From Paraglomus occultum (Eukaryota; Glomeromycota; Glomeromycetes; Paraglomerales; Paraglomeraceae), in assembly GCA_910592205.1 (NCBI GenBank), contig CAJVPJ010000009.1, positions 1-64,000 of the forward strand: a stretch of DNA of 64,000 bases, in the 5' to 3' direction. A model generated the notes under the pieces. That model did not search any database, was not told the DNA's origin, and saw only the letters and a program-made list of their open reading frames with translations. Of the stretch, positions 33,858 to 46,630 are shown piece after piece (the stretch's first letter is position 1; each line of letters starts with the position of its first letter). The position numbers and the translations under genes are program-made.

Positions 33858-35563
33858 TTAATCAATCTTCCTGGATTTAATTCGAACTTGTAAGTCGTAA
33901 AAGCTTCTAAGAAGTATGAACCTGGTTTTCAAAGAAGCCTTTTCATCAACCAATTCAATGTCCAATTTGTGGTATATTATAGCAATCAAACATTTAAGTT
34001 CTATAATAGTCAGTTTTCTGCCAGGACAAACACGGCGACCTCCTCCAAATACCACATACGGCATTAACTTTTCACTCTTTGTATCATCAAGCCATCTATC
34101 GGGATTGAATTTTTCGGGTTTATCCCACAATTCTTTGCTGTGATTTATGCCATGAAGATTTATGATATATTGTGTTTCTTCAGGCCATACACAACCTTCC
34201 AGAACATCTTCTGCAGTGCTGTTTCGCGCCGTGTAAGGTGCTGGCGTAAGAATTCTAGATACCTCTTTGAGAATAGCTTCGGTATAAACTAATTTCGACA
34301 AACTTTTGTAATCAAGCTGACGATCGCCCAACTTTTCAAAGAATTGATCCAATTCTTCGCGTAATCGTTTCAAAATATCAGGATAGTGTGCCAAGTAATA
34401 GACAATAAAGGTGAACAAATTGGCAGTCTACAAAAGTAGGAAAAGAGAGAAAAAAAACATGATTGTGGTTATTGTTAAGTTTTCAAATAAGTTGGCCATT
34501 GCATTCGTACCGTATCCATTCCGGCGACCCATGTTTCCCATAAAGTTCCACGAATTTCCTCATCAGTCAAAGGTTTGCAATGTTCTTCATCAAACTTGCG
34601 AAGACTACGATCCGTGTTTATGGTAATCATCGAAGTCAGCATATCAAGCCTAAGCGGTTGGTCTCGAGGTGTATGTTCGATTTCTTTTCTTCGTTGTTTG
34701 ATAATTTCATCAAACTTGTTAAACAGCCAATCGCGATTCTTTAAATAGTTCTTGTTCGTATTGCTGAGAAACGGCAGATAGTTTCGCATCCATGAGGGAA
34801 CAATTATAAAGAAATAAATCCCAATGACCAACGTTCTAATGCTTTTAAAAAGTCTGGTAGCGTTTGTTAAATTATTGGTAGAGCATTTTTTAGGTATTTT
34901 GTTTTTTGATGCCAACAATTCGACGTGAAGTGCTTCAACAGCATGTATTTTTTTTCCAGTTGTGAAATGTGTTATAGAATCGGTTGTAAATCTATGAGCC
35001 CATTCTACGAGATCGGTTTCGAAACAGCCATCGTCATTTGATGCATCTTTCCAAAACTCCATCATCTCTTCGACCAACCGTTGTGACCAAATAACAGCAT
35101 ACGCCGAAAAGCTTGGTGTAAGTAGCGCTCGCGAAATAAATTGTCGGTTATATTTCCAGCTGTTTACGTTATGATTTAATGCGACGCCTTTCCCTGCTAT
35201 ATCTAATTCTTCTAATCCGGTCAAATGCGGCACACGTCTCATGTATTTTGAGTGCAATGAATAGCCGAACATGCTAGCAATGTGTTCGTATTTACTTAAC
35301 ATGATAAATCTTTTTGGCCCAAAATATATTTCGAACATGTCACCATATTTTTCTCGCATGCGTTCAGTGTATTCAATGAAATTGTCGAAACCTCGATCAG
35401 TAATATTGCCAACAAGAGGTAAAGGAAGAGGACCGGGGAGTGGGTTTTCTCGTGTAAGGTAACTAAAATAAAAGTAACCGATATATATTATAAGCAATGT
35501 TAAAAGGAAGAAAATTAAATCGGATGTTCCAATTGAAAAATAAAAGAAACTCAATAAATCCAT
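33858..35563 (-). CDS. Cytochrome P450 monooxygenase
   Basis: Two exons, 35563-34511 and 34427-33858, join in frame to 540 residues. Residues 1-35 form an N-terminal hydrophobic ER anchor, followed by the proline hinge NPLPGPLPLPLVGN. The I-helix oxygen-binding motif AGMDTTANLF spans the splice site. The K-helix EVSR (ExxR), the PERF-like FNPDRW and the heme-binding loop FGGGRRVCPGRK with the axial Cys all lie in exon 2. It is complete, with no missing catalytic residue. P450s hydroxylate lipids, sterols or xenobiotics at the ER with NADPH-P450 reductase. The substrate cannot be inferred here. A TATTTATA element lies about 55 bp upstream of the ATG. Neighbours are unrelated housekeeping genes, so no biosynthetic cluster is evident. 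Confidence 0.93.
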
Positions 35564-37678
35564 TTGTTTTAAAAAGGGGACAGTGTTTGGTTTTCAGCGA
35601 TGCCAGACACTCTCTATTTATACGACAATGGTTTTGGTGCTTTACAAAAAGTTTACGTTTGTATTAAGTTAGCACACGTCTGAGATAGGCTTTGGGAATA
35701 TAAACAAAATTGAAATTAGCTATTTGGCGGAAATACTTCGCTTTTGCGAACAATGAATCGAATAGCAAATGGTATCATGTCTATGTGTGTATATATATCA
35801 CGCCTCCGGTAAAGCCCGATTTAAAACTCAGTATATGGAACGGAACTCTTTTTACGAGAGTATGTTGTCTGTTACCAAAATTGGCTCTGAACGGTAATGA
35901 TGCTGTTGACATTAATAATACTTTAAAGTTAAAAGTTTGTATGTCCCAAAAATAACCGTTTGATCAAACTTTCGAAACAGTTATTGGTGTTTGCCAAACT
36001 CAAATTAACTCTTAGACCGTGACAATTACGTAGTTTCCAATTGGTTGATCCAATCATCGAAACAGCCATTCGTGCGTAACTTCCAAATTATCGTTTTTGT
36101 CATCCCTCGGAGAAAAAAATAGGCTTGTTGTGCTAAAATTAAAACTTCGAATAAGGATTCTTTTATCTATATTATAATCTCAGAATTTGCCATAGTTGTC
36201 GTAATAGCTGTCAAAAGAACAGTTAAGCCATTAATTATAACTATTTTGATTAAAATACATGCACGGTAGTAAACTTACAGGTATGTGGCATATAAAAATA
36301 GCATGTACCGAAAACCACAGTACATAAAATTCTCTTCTAAAGTATTAGACATACGCGGAGTACATGAGAAAAAATTGCATTCCGTTTTTAAGCAACTAAA
36401 TTGTGACATTTCAAACGTTTATCGGCACAGTACAGCGCTATTATGATTCGTTTGCTTTCATCACCAACCTCTCCGTTTGATTTCAAACGACTGCGGTCAT
36501 GTGAGAATACTTAATATTGCAAACGCGTAGATAACTATGTACCTTCTCTGTCTTACAGACAGCAAACTTGTGGGGAAAACAAATATGATCCAAATCGAGC
36601 ATTGTTAAAGAGGCTAGCGGGTTTGGCATTTAAGATTCTATGTTAGACCGCCAATCCAATGAGGTTAGCTTACTCAATTGAGCAACTTTTAGTATGCTTA
36701 AACCAGTCCTCAGGCACGCCACTGGATTTCATAGTAACAGATTTGTTGTCACTCAGTAAGAATTTGATATACGCTACGAACGGAAAGAGAAAAAAGTGTA
36801 TAAGGTAGACGGGAGCTTTTGGTTTTCTACAATGTATGAATATCAGTATGGATATCTCCAACCCAATAACATTACCAAATTATTGATATGAGAAAAACTG
36901 TTGGCAAGAATAGTGTATAATTAATACATCGCTATGAATGCAATAGTTATTTGTAAAACCATTGTTCTGATACTCATTACCTAATATTTATACAGCATTA
37001 CTCACAAGTATGAACTTTTAACGTACCAAACGACTCTATTCGACCCATCGTTGTGAATCCACTACCAATGCAGTGGAATGATTAATATACAGAATTGTTA
37101 TGCTCCAACAAATCTGCGGAAGAATCAAGAAGTAATTTAAAGCCGACAAGATATATCATGGATGGTAAAGAGTGATTAGAACACAAGCAGGTCGATAAGA
37201 ATGGTATTCAAGCAAATTGGTAACGATTATTATCAGTATCAGTGAACAAACATCTACCATTCGAAATCTTTATATTCGGTGTCTTATTGCGTATACTTCA
37301 GGTCCCATGAAGACTGATAGAATTAAAAAAAGTTGTAGAAATACCCTTACACAACCTGCGATACATTATTCACGGTTGGCATTCATGTCGCTACCCCGGA
37401 TTATTGCAACGTCTGATTTATTACGAGTTTACATAACCACAATTTGTTGATCCATACAACCGATACTTTCAAGAGAAGACAGGTGGAAGAGAGGAATCGT
37501 TAAATGACGACAGTTGACGAGTGACCCTAATTGAAGGAATTATTAGAACCTTTCTCCAAACATCTCACGCTCACGTATATACTTCGTGGTTTGAACAACA
37601 ATCCTCCTTCACCCAAAACACTACTTACCCATATCTCTATCATTCAGTTCCAAAATTCCAGTTTCTCTTGTCTCGTAA
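35564..37678. other. Spacer upstream of the P450 gene and downstream of COX9
   Basis: AT-rich sequence with a few short frames, none with domain, splice or composition support. Confidence 0.45.
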
Positions 37679-37843
37679 TTATTGCTGTTTGAGCTTGAGC
37701 TTAAACTCCTCTCGTCTCTTGACCGACGGTACATGGTAACCATACCAGAATGCATAACCGCCAGCGATTCCAAGACCAAGACCGATAGAAATATCCAGAA
37801 TAGCTGTTTTCTTTAGTTTACCGATGATTGGAGTAATAGCCAT
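37679..37843 (-). CDS. COX9: Cytochrome c oxidase subunit 9 / VIIa-type (COX9)
   Basis: A short single-exon gene of 54 residues with ATG at 37843. It starts MAITPIIGKLKK, then a glycine-rich transmembrane helix (ISIGLGLGIAGGYAFWYGYHV), then VPSVKRREEF and a Lys/Gln tail. Length, the single membrane span and the GYAFWYGYHVP signature match fungal Cox9 (animal VIIa/VIc-like), a small nuclear-encoded inner-membrane subunit needed for complex IV assembly. It has no cleavable presequence, as usual for this subunit. Confidence 0.87.
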   Translation of the reverse strand: MAITPIIGKLKKTAILDISIGLGLGIAGGYAFWYGYHVPSVKRREEFKLKLKQQ

Positions 37844-38732
37844 GATGTAACGAACTCGAAGTAAGAAAAGTGTTTGGACTTTTTTTCGTTTTTGGAGTTT
37901 TTTGAGGATTAGCTTAAAGATGGATCACACCATATCTGATAATGGATTGGGGCATTATACAGTTGTGTCACAATCGTAGGAAAAGTTACCGCAACCAATT
38001 TGTACGCGAAAGATATGTGCGCAGACGCATACACTTTGTCTGTCTTTAAAGGTCAAAGTCATATGACTTCCAAGGGGTATTATCCGAGTAAAAAGATGTG
38101 TATGCGTAGTAAAGAGTAACTTTTCCAAGCCATTGTTTTGGCGACATACAATCCAGACAGCATTTCCGAAAAAAGCAATCATCATAGAAAACGCATGAAA
38201 TCCAAAGGACGGACAAAAATCGAATGCTTGATTGAGAAACAATTAAAAAGCGGCAAAATCCGTGGAGGATTCAAAAGCTTTATTCCCCAAAAAAGTCCTA
38301 CACGAGAACTCTAGCATCAAATTGCTTCGCAGAGATGGTGTTTTAAACTTTCGCCAATTCACGGTAACAACATAGTGGGAACGAGGAAGAAGTTGATAGG
38401 GAGAAATGGTTTACAGCATTGACAAATAAACAGATAATACCATCAATGCCTTTCATTCCATGCAATACTCTGATATTTTATTATTTATTTTTCAATTATC
38501 GTATGCACTCAAAATATTAGAGACTATTTGGACTGCTATGCTGTGAAATGGACTTTGAACCAATTTAATAGTTGCGATCAGCGTATTTCAAAGCTCCCCC
38601 CCCCCTCCTACCAAATATCGTTCAAATAATATACAACTTGGTATACCGTCCAACATTTTATACAAAGGAAACCTGCAATCGATTACGACAACGTCAATTA
38701 ATCCCACACCCGCGTAGCCTTATGCAAATCTA
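37844..38732. other. Spacer between COX9 and the Derlin gene
   Basis: No further gene seen. It contains a C-rich run (38597-38606) and promoter sequence for COX9. Confidence 0.45.
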
Positions 38733-39962
38733 CTACCCCAACCGATAACCTCTCCCTCTCCAACTATGTTCTCGATCGCTCTGATTCGTTTGTCGATTGC
38801 TCTGATTCGTTGCTCGTGTATACGCAGTACCGTATGGTCGACTATATGTCGAACTTGCACTCGGAAAGAATCTGTACAATATACGTGGTGTGGTTAGCCA
38901 TAGGCGACCCCCAGTTGCAGGATACTCTTCCTTAAGCCAATGGTAAATGTAACCGGTTACTATGCCAAGGACCATATCCCAGGGTACTTGACCCTGGAGA
39001 ACCAGAAATTCGTATAAAAGAAGAACGGCAGGGAAGTACGGTGCCTGCAAAGAGGTTTATAAAGAAAAATAAGAGCTGTAGTAGATGATCATTATGTAAA
39101 CGAAGTAGACGGACAAGAGGGGGAAAAGAGTGAAGAGAGCACCTTGAATCTCAGACCAAAGAACAATGCGACCATCGTGTTTCTGTTATATTGTGACCAC
39201 GTGTATACAATTGCCATTATCAACGAGGCGTTAAGTAAAAGTAGTCTATCAAAACCGGCTGATATCATGAATCCGGCGAGTATCTGCGAGTAAGAAAGAT
39301 CAATTATTGTTGGTCAAGAACAAAATAGACAAATCGAGCGTAATGACGTAAACTTGTGATTAAACTTGTCCTCCTAACACCAACACCTTCTTCCCTCTTG
39401 ATTAACTCAGGCATTAAATACGTAACAGTACAGATCGCTCAACGGATCACTATGACGGAAAGGATACAAGTATCAATCCGGCCTCAAACAGAAGGAAGAA
39501 CACATAATCGGCGGGGCGTCCTGCAAATTTCGACGTTTCGAGATCGAATGAATATCTATACAGAAAGTATAGCTGAAAAGCAAAATTCAATCCAAATTTT
39601 TGGAAGAAGAATGCTGTAAACAGTCTCCAGACTTCGGGATATCGTATCTAAATTGAATACGGTGAAAAAGTGTAAGTTGTTCATTATCTGTTCTTTGGTT
39701 TGCTATCAGATCAACCCAGCAGCGTTAAGTTCCATTTGTTTCTTCTTCTCTTTTCCCATTCTCTTCGTTTCTTCCGCGTAAATACCTTTAGCACATTCTC
39801 TGGTATGAATATCAAATACCAGGGAGACAAAAGTATTGTCCCAATGAAGACTTCGACCACAAAAGTAGTGAATAAAAACTTTGTTACTGGCGGTAGTGAC
39901 CTATACCAGAACACTGCCTCGTCTTGAAACGTGGGCTGTTGTCGCTGCCCGTGTTGGTTCAT
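38733..39962 (-). CDS. Derlin (Der1-like ER membrane protein, ERAD)
   Basis: Four exons (39962-39786, 39647-39468, 39283-39143, 39044-38733), all in phase 0, give 269 residues. The start is MNQHGQRQQPTFQDE, then the Derlin core: FWYRSLPPVTKFLFTTFVVE, YPEVWRLFTAFFF (the conserved WR in the rhomboid-like loop), SFDLETSKFAGRPADYVFF, then several membrane segments, and the late PYFPAVLLLYEFLV, DMVLGIVTGYIYHWLKEEYP. The tail is Ser/Arg/Gln-rich. Derlins are rhomboid pseudoproteases that help move misfolded proteins out of the ER with HRD1 and p97. No catalytic Ser/His pair is visible, as expected. The HERPUD-like gene in this same window acts in the same pathway. Confidence 0.93.
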
Positions 39963-40966
39963 TGTTTCATTTTAATGTTTGTAGTTGGAAAGACTATCTA
40001 CCATAGAAAATATGTGTTATAATTACCACGTGACGGATAAGATTTCGTTGAACCAAAAAAGATTTTCGTAGAGGATCGAGGTAACTTATTACTAAAAATA
40101 CCTTCCATTGCTTCTTGCTCTTCTAGTTTCATAATTCTGATGTTAATCTTTGCCCGATAAAGTTGTCAAAACAAAGTGATATTGATATATTGTCAGCGAG
40201 TTATAATTATGTTGTTTATTGCAAAAAGGAAAAATAAGTAAGAACGTAATAAAACTTGATAAAAGCAAAGATTACTTGCTTATATCAGTAATTATTGATT
40301 GTGCATATTGATCTGTAGCGCAATATTTATTTTCACATATACTCTTGGTTAATTGAGTACATGTCGATTTAATGTCAACAGAGCTAACTACGAGCTTTAT
40401 TGCTCACTTCGGGCAAAGAACTTTTGCGCGTGCGCTTAAATATTATAGGGAACAGGTTGATATAATGACATGACTGAGAACCTTTCTAGTTAAAACAAAA
40501 AAAAATATTTTTTTCCACCCAGTAAATTGCACTTCAAGTACAAAGTTTAGTTTAATTGACCAACATTCTGCGCTTGTGATTTGGAAGCTACAGGTATTCT
40601 ATTTACCCCTATCAGTAATGCTTCCACAAAGGCGTGGGTTGTAGTCTACGGAGAGAGCTTAAACTGTTTTCTAATAGATCGAAGACTGCGATCCAGAAAA
40701 TTTACCTGCACAGTATAAAATATTTATAAAAAAAATGAGACTAAAAAATTTTTTCCTAACACGTGGATTGTATCCGAGTTCAGGACCCGTATCAAGGTAT
40801 ATGAACAGAATAGTTCGTTAACCTGATTTTAAATACGAAATTAAATTGTGTTGTTACTTTGCAACAAAAAATTTTATACTAGTGAGCATAAATAAAAAAA
40901 TTTTAATTACAAAAAGTTGGTGGAGAAAAACATTCAGTACAACGAAAATGACAATGTAAAAATAAT
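39963..40966. other. Derlin promoter side and spacer before the transposon
   Basis: No gene seen. AT-rich sequence up to the left end of the Tc1/mariner element. Confidence 0.45.
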
Positions 40967-42312
40967 AAAGCCACGCGAAAAAAGTTTTCGGAATAGAACG
41001 CGTGCCACGTAAACGTTATTTCTTCCCGAAATACGCGTCTAATCCAAAAAGTCATCTAACACGTTTTGTACGCTCTAACCTTATGCACGTAGCACTGAAA
41101 AAAAAACGCAACTGCATAACTTTGTAATTCGCACAATTTGTCTTACTTGTTTACACTTTTTCGCTTTGCTACTAAAAGACAATGACAAAGCCTTTATTCG
41201 ACCAACGTCGCAAGACCATAGCCTCTCTGTGGGCAAATGGTACTTAGGATGCCAATACATTACATAAACTAACTTCTATTTCACTTTCTACGATATATAG
41301 TTATATTAAAAAACTTAAAAATGGGTATTTTTTGGACCCTAAACCACGTTCTGGTAGACCCCGAAAACTCTCTTCCAATCAATGTCGTCATCTTGGTCAA
41401 CTAGTCTCAAGTAACCAATACTTTACCTCTACCAAGCTTGCAAATATATTAAATAAGCATCATCCCGATCTTAATGTAACAAGTCGTACAGTGCTTAACG
41501 AGAACTTCACAATTTACAATACCATTGCACGGTCCCAAAGACTGTGCCTCTTCTTACTGATAAACACAAGAAATGCCGTTTAGAATTTGCTACAAAATAT
41601 AAAAAACAAAACTGGAATAAAGTTATTTGACCATCATACAAATGTTTAGAAACACCCAAAAGGTTTATTATAAATCTGGTAAACAACCTCCCCACAAAGC
41701 TATGGTAAAACATCCATACAAAATTTATGCTTGGGGTGCATTTTCTGTAAAAGGTTCAATAGAATTTTTTCTTTTTACAGACATCATGAATGGTGCTCTG
41801 TATTGGGAAATTTTGACTAAAAATTTGTTTGACAATGCCAATAAAATTATGGGTAAACATTGGGTTTTTCAACAGGATAATGACCCTAAATACACAGCCA
41901 AAGCAACGAAAGAACTTCTTGCACAGCGGTGTCCAAAACTTTTGGATTGGCCATCAAATAGCCCAGATCTAGATCTTAATCCGATCGAAAATTTGTGGCA
42001 AATTCTAAAGACAAGGGTTGAAGTACAAATCAATGAACTTCTGGTAAAAAGCAAAAGATCACTGTAGAGATTTTTCGTGAAACAATTCAGAAAGAATGGG
42101 AAAAGGATTGAAAAAAGTACATGTTAATTTGGCTCATAGCATGCCATCAAGATTGAATGAAATAATTGAGAGGAATGATAATAAAATAAGCTATTAAGTA
42201 GTAATAAGTAAACCATTGTGGAGAACATATCTGTAAAGTTTAATGGTTTTTTGACCAGTTTTCGTTGCACAGTTAATAAAAACGTTATTCCGAAAACTTT
42301 TTTCGCGCACTG
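40967..42312 (+). mobile_element. Degenerate Tc1/mariner-type DNA transposon
   Basis: The terminal inverted repeats share a perfect 22-bp core (CGCGAAAAAAGTTTTCGGAA is its first 20 bases) at 40974-40995 and 42286-42307. The right end reads ...CACTG followed by TA (42313-42314), the expected target duplication. The left end is slightly worn but also has TA just outside. Between them lies a broken transposase. Total length about 1.35 kb, normal for the family. Confidence 0.85.
41182..42180 (+). pseudogene. Tc1-like transposase, inactivated
   Basis: The reading starts at ATG 41182 but hits TAG at 41245-41247 (codon 22). Further frames carry an HTH-type N-terminal part (SGRPRKLSSNQCRHL), then a shift near 41530, a TGA near 41628 where the first catalytic Asp region would be, and an intact C-terminal catalytic part at 41627-42067. 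That part has QQDNDPKYTAKAT (second Asp) and SPDLDLNPIENLW (Glu). Relative to the usual SPDLNPIENLW there is an extra Asp-Leu, from a 6-bp tandem duplication (GATCTAGATCTT), so the D-E spacing is 36 rather than 34. A last shift follows 42060. The copy cannot make a working enzyme. Confidence 0.85.
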
Positions 42313-45300
42313 TAAGTCGGTCTGTTTACCCCATACTAATTTTTATCACATTTTACATCTCTCGTCTTAAATACACTAATGAGAAATCTCACACTTATTC
42401 AAATAGTATCCTTTTTTCTTTTGTTTATTACAGGGAGACGTTTCCTCCAGCAGTGGCAAATGCTATAATTATGTCAGCAGTTTGAGTAATTTTTGGCATA
42501 TAACCTGGCATTGGCACGTTTTATTCTATTTGGCAAAAATACATTAATTTTTTCTTCTTGCCGTTGTTTCCATTTGGATATTCTTTTACTTAATATAAAA
42601 TTCAAGGTTTTGGGAAAAGTTTTCATATTTTCCAGTAAATTTTTTCTCCAATAAATTATTGTCTCAATTAATAAACTTTTACCGCACTGTAAGGGCTTTC
42701 TTTCCTTAATTCAGAAATAAACCTGCTGATTAACTTGTGCATAAGTTACCAATTAATTCTGGACTCTAATTTTTTATTAGATGCAATGAGGCATTCAATA
42801 CTAATACCCAAACTTCCCAATTCTTTCACTGCAAATCTTCAGCTTCAAAAGCCGTGACCACGTAAATTATCACCTAGTATTAGTAGAGTGTTGTCATTTA
42901 CAATATAAATATATTGTTTAGTACTTTGATAATAGTAAAATAAGTTTAAGTAATACTAATAATGTTTCTTATAATTTTTCTATAACCAAAAAGAATTGTT
43001 ATGGTAATTACACTGTGACATAAACGGCTGGGTTTCTGATGGCTGCTAAGCCATTAACTGTAGTCCTCCAAGACTTAGACTGGTTAGTTCAGTTTGAAAA
43101 GTTGATCTTTCCTTTCCTTAGTCAAAAAGTAAAGAAAAGCGGTTTGTTTCGTTAATGTTCCTGTTTGCAAGACAGTAAATTATTATTATTAAATTTTAAA
43201 CTTTTCCCCAAAACATGAATTATATTTTGATCTACTACTACGGTATTAGTATATAATTTTTCATACCCATTAAATGGTCCTAAATAATCTTCTTTGGTAA
43301 AAATCACGACAAACTTGTCGCAATCTTGATGAGCCTAAACCATACGCATTCAGCGTCCTAGTGAATTTCAATACGTAAACTTCATTCATGCTAATATTTG
43401 TTCGGCCAACAACCTGTTGTTACTATACGCTTGCATCGGAGAAAGTTATCTACGTATCTGACGTTAGAAATTAGTATGAATAACGTTAATTATAAGATTG
43501 TTGCTATTATAGTCTTAATAAAAAATATCAAACGATAAGGTAAGCTGAGATGTTTATCGATTGCTTTCACTCACATTATAATACATACTTGAACATTTTA
43601 AACGGTTCCTTAGCGTCATGAGATACTCTTTGAATATTATGGTGTACGATGTTACCAGCGTAGCTGAATTTCGCTGTCGAAAGCGATATAGAGACAATAT
43701 GGACAGAGTTAATATGCAACGTGACGCGAAGCATCCTTATTCATTACTCGCATCGGTAGTGTTGACTTCCTGAAGGAGTTTGTCATTATTCATCGGAAAA
43801 CTCAGATTATTGTCTCATGTAGGAACACGAGTCTGGTAAATACAAAAATATTAATCTAGAAGCCCATCATAAGCGATGCGAAAGTATCCGCCATCGCCCA
43901 CGTTTATAACTAACATCGATCCGAGTAATTTATTTGACGAGATGCTGAGTATTTTGTTTATACACTGTCATAAATATCTTCTCTGATGAAAGCTTTTGGC
44001 AAGAACATTGGAAAGCAAAGCCAATTAGTAGAAACGTCTATTTGTTATGTACCAACTGACCTTCAGCTAGTTCCATATCGCCTGAGTAGTCAACGTTTGC
44101 ATATACAGTGCCTGCGTAATTTGTGTCTGCGTAATCCAGCAATTGCTATTACTTTGGGTATACAGTACGAGTGCTTGTTCAGTAAGAGCTCGATTGAATG
44201 ACTGAAGTCGTGCAGTCTTTGAATTTTTACTTAATGAGCCGAAGGAAACTTATACCGATAATCGCTTGTCATCTGTAGTTTCTCGGATAGCTACCAACAG
44301 TGAGTAGCAAAAACAATGGATTTTGAATGAACTAAGATCAATAGCATAGTTTAGATGGCATGTAACGAAACCAAGTCGGCGAACTAAATTCGTTATGAGG
44401 AATAGGACAACGTTAGCCAACGATCTTACAAAAATGAAGCTATGGTGGCGCTGTTGCATTTGCAAGAGTATGTAGCAAACGCGATGAAAGCCAGACACAC
44501 AAAATTGACAAAAAAAAAGGTCACCGGTTTGTGACAAACAGAAAGGAATAGACGTTGATTATCTTTCTCTTTTGCCTTTTTTTTAGTAATTTCCGTAAAC
44601 TATTAATTAATACAATAAATTCAACAATTGAAATCAGGTCAAAAAAGTTATATGCTATTGTTAGGTAATTGTTAGGAACATAAAGAAGTCAGATTATTCT
44701 TAGTAAATCTAAAGTATAAAGAGTAAAAACCTGAATCGACTAAATAATGAGAATTAAGCTACTGGTTCATTATGAACAATCGTCTTTGAAACGATCGGTT
44801 TATTGGTTAACGCCTTTTGTTTTGAAGTTTTTGGATTAACAGACTCCTGACTCCTAGGCACAATTTTGTTTTTTGTTTGTCTTTTGTTACAGTCTGAAAC
44901 ACAGGATAAATCATCACAAGACGAAGGCAAAGCGGAATGTCAGAATGTTTTTGGTCTGATGATTGATACGACTCTTCTAATTTATTAAATGTGTAATGTA
45001 AACATTTGTCCATACCAACAAATGCATTAACGTTAACTTCTTCCGTTTATATAATCAAACATATTATATTATGAATTATTTATTACACAACGTAAGGAAT
45101 TGGTGTCTCGACTGTCCCGCTATAATTAATATAATCCAAGGCCCCCAAACCTTAAATTCTTTTGAACAATGTTTTATGCATGGGTAATCCCGTATACTAC
45201 AACTGTCCATATAAGGATTAATGCCAATGCAAATCCATCCAAATATGGATCATACGACGCTGTAGGAAATAAATGATGCATATAATAATAATGCTAACAA

Positions 45301-45837
45301 TCATCTTAGTATTATTCTTACGATCATAGTACGTATCTCGAGCTACACATTCGACTGCCACACAAAAACAGTCTGACACTACCCAGTCCGGTGCAAGTAC
45401 GCAACACATTGACACAAATTCACAACATGCTAACATCCATCTATTTACATACTATTCTCAGCGGTAGCGTCACCTCACGGATCATCCAACAATCATACAA
45501 ACTAATAAGCATGTTTCAATATGCATATTGATTACATACAAATTACGTTAATTAATATTAACTATAAATGATTATTCCGTCTCTCTTAGTATTGTTCTCA
45601 CTGGCCACCTATCTCGTATCGCTGTTTCGTGTTCTACTTTTTGGGAAATGACCACTAAGATATGTGTAAGGTTTTTTTCATGCTTTTACACGCAATACAT
45701 AGTAACAGATGACAAAAAATCTTAAACCGAAAAAAAGTTACAAATGAGGTAAAGCGAATATACAATCAGTGACAGATATTCGGATTAGAAACAATATCTC
45801 TCTCATTTGCTGTGTATACTTTGCAACAACACAACAA

Positions 45838-45859
45838 CGTCAACAACAACAACAACAGC

Positions 45860-45894
<35 letters not shown>
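45838..45894. repeat. (CAA)n microsatellite
   Basis: About 19 CAA units with one CAG. It creates a false poly-Gln frame on plus and a poly-Leu frame on minus; neither is flanked by coding sequence. Confidence 0.9.
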
Positions 45895-45895
<1 letters not shown>

Positions 45896-46494
45896 ATAAT
45901 AACAACCCCATCTGTCAGTACCCGTCCACCCACAACAAAGGCCCCGTTCTTACACAATAAAAATTGTGTCTCCGTTCATCGCCTTTTACAATGTAATCGC
46001 GAATGTATGCTACAAATCATGATAAGATGTGACTTGGCAATTATACTCTTGTTGAACGTACGCTTTACCTGTATTCTATGTAAAGATTGTGAGATACCTT
46101 ATGACAAAGAAGACGCCTGTGCGTTTACAAGGAACGGTCTGGGTAATGCGTGTGATTAAATTTTTACGCATAAAGATCTGTTATGCAAGATAAGCATCTC
46201 ATTTAACCGACGAGAACAAGGTTTCTCCTTCCGGCACCAATAATTGCATTCCTTGTTGAGACAACAATCCACTTCAAGAGTCATTTGTTTAATTGCAAAT
46301 TTGTTAAATTGGTAACATTTTTTTTTTCATTTCCCTACCGATCAACCCAGTGCAAAGATGGACTAGTATTGTTTTCGCTTATTGGTAAGCAAAAGGATAA
46401 AGAGTAATTCACACAAATACAATTATTGGAAAACTTGTACGCGATGGGTAGATCAATGAAAACTAGCAAGGAATGGGGGGAGGGAAATGAAATC

Positions 46495-46630
46495 GGGGGG
46501 TGTGGGATGTGAATGGGGAGTGGGGAGTGGATGAGGAGAGTCAAATAGGAACGGAACGGGGGGTGTGGGATGTGAATGGGGAGTGGGGAGTGGATGAGGA
46601 GGGTCAAATAGGAACGGAACGGGGAGTGTG
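46495..46630. repeat. 63-bp G-rich tandem repeat, two copies plus a partial third
   Basis: A unit beginning GGGTGTGGGATGTGAAT and ending GGAACGGAAC repeats with a 63-bp period, the two copies differing by about one base. The high G content on the plus strand could allow G-quadruplexes. Confidence 0.9.

Noticed and set aside
42661-42693. Second Tc1/mariner-like end (...ACCGCACTGTA)
   Set aside because: No inverted partner could be found on either side, so a second element is not supported.
45766-45960. Poly-Gln and poly-Leu frames
   Set aside because: Both derive only from the (CAA)n microsatellite.
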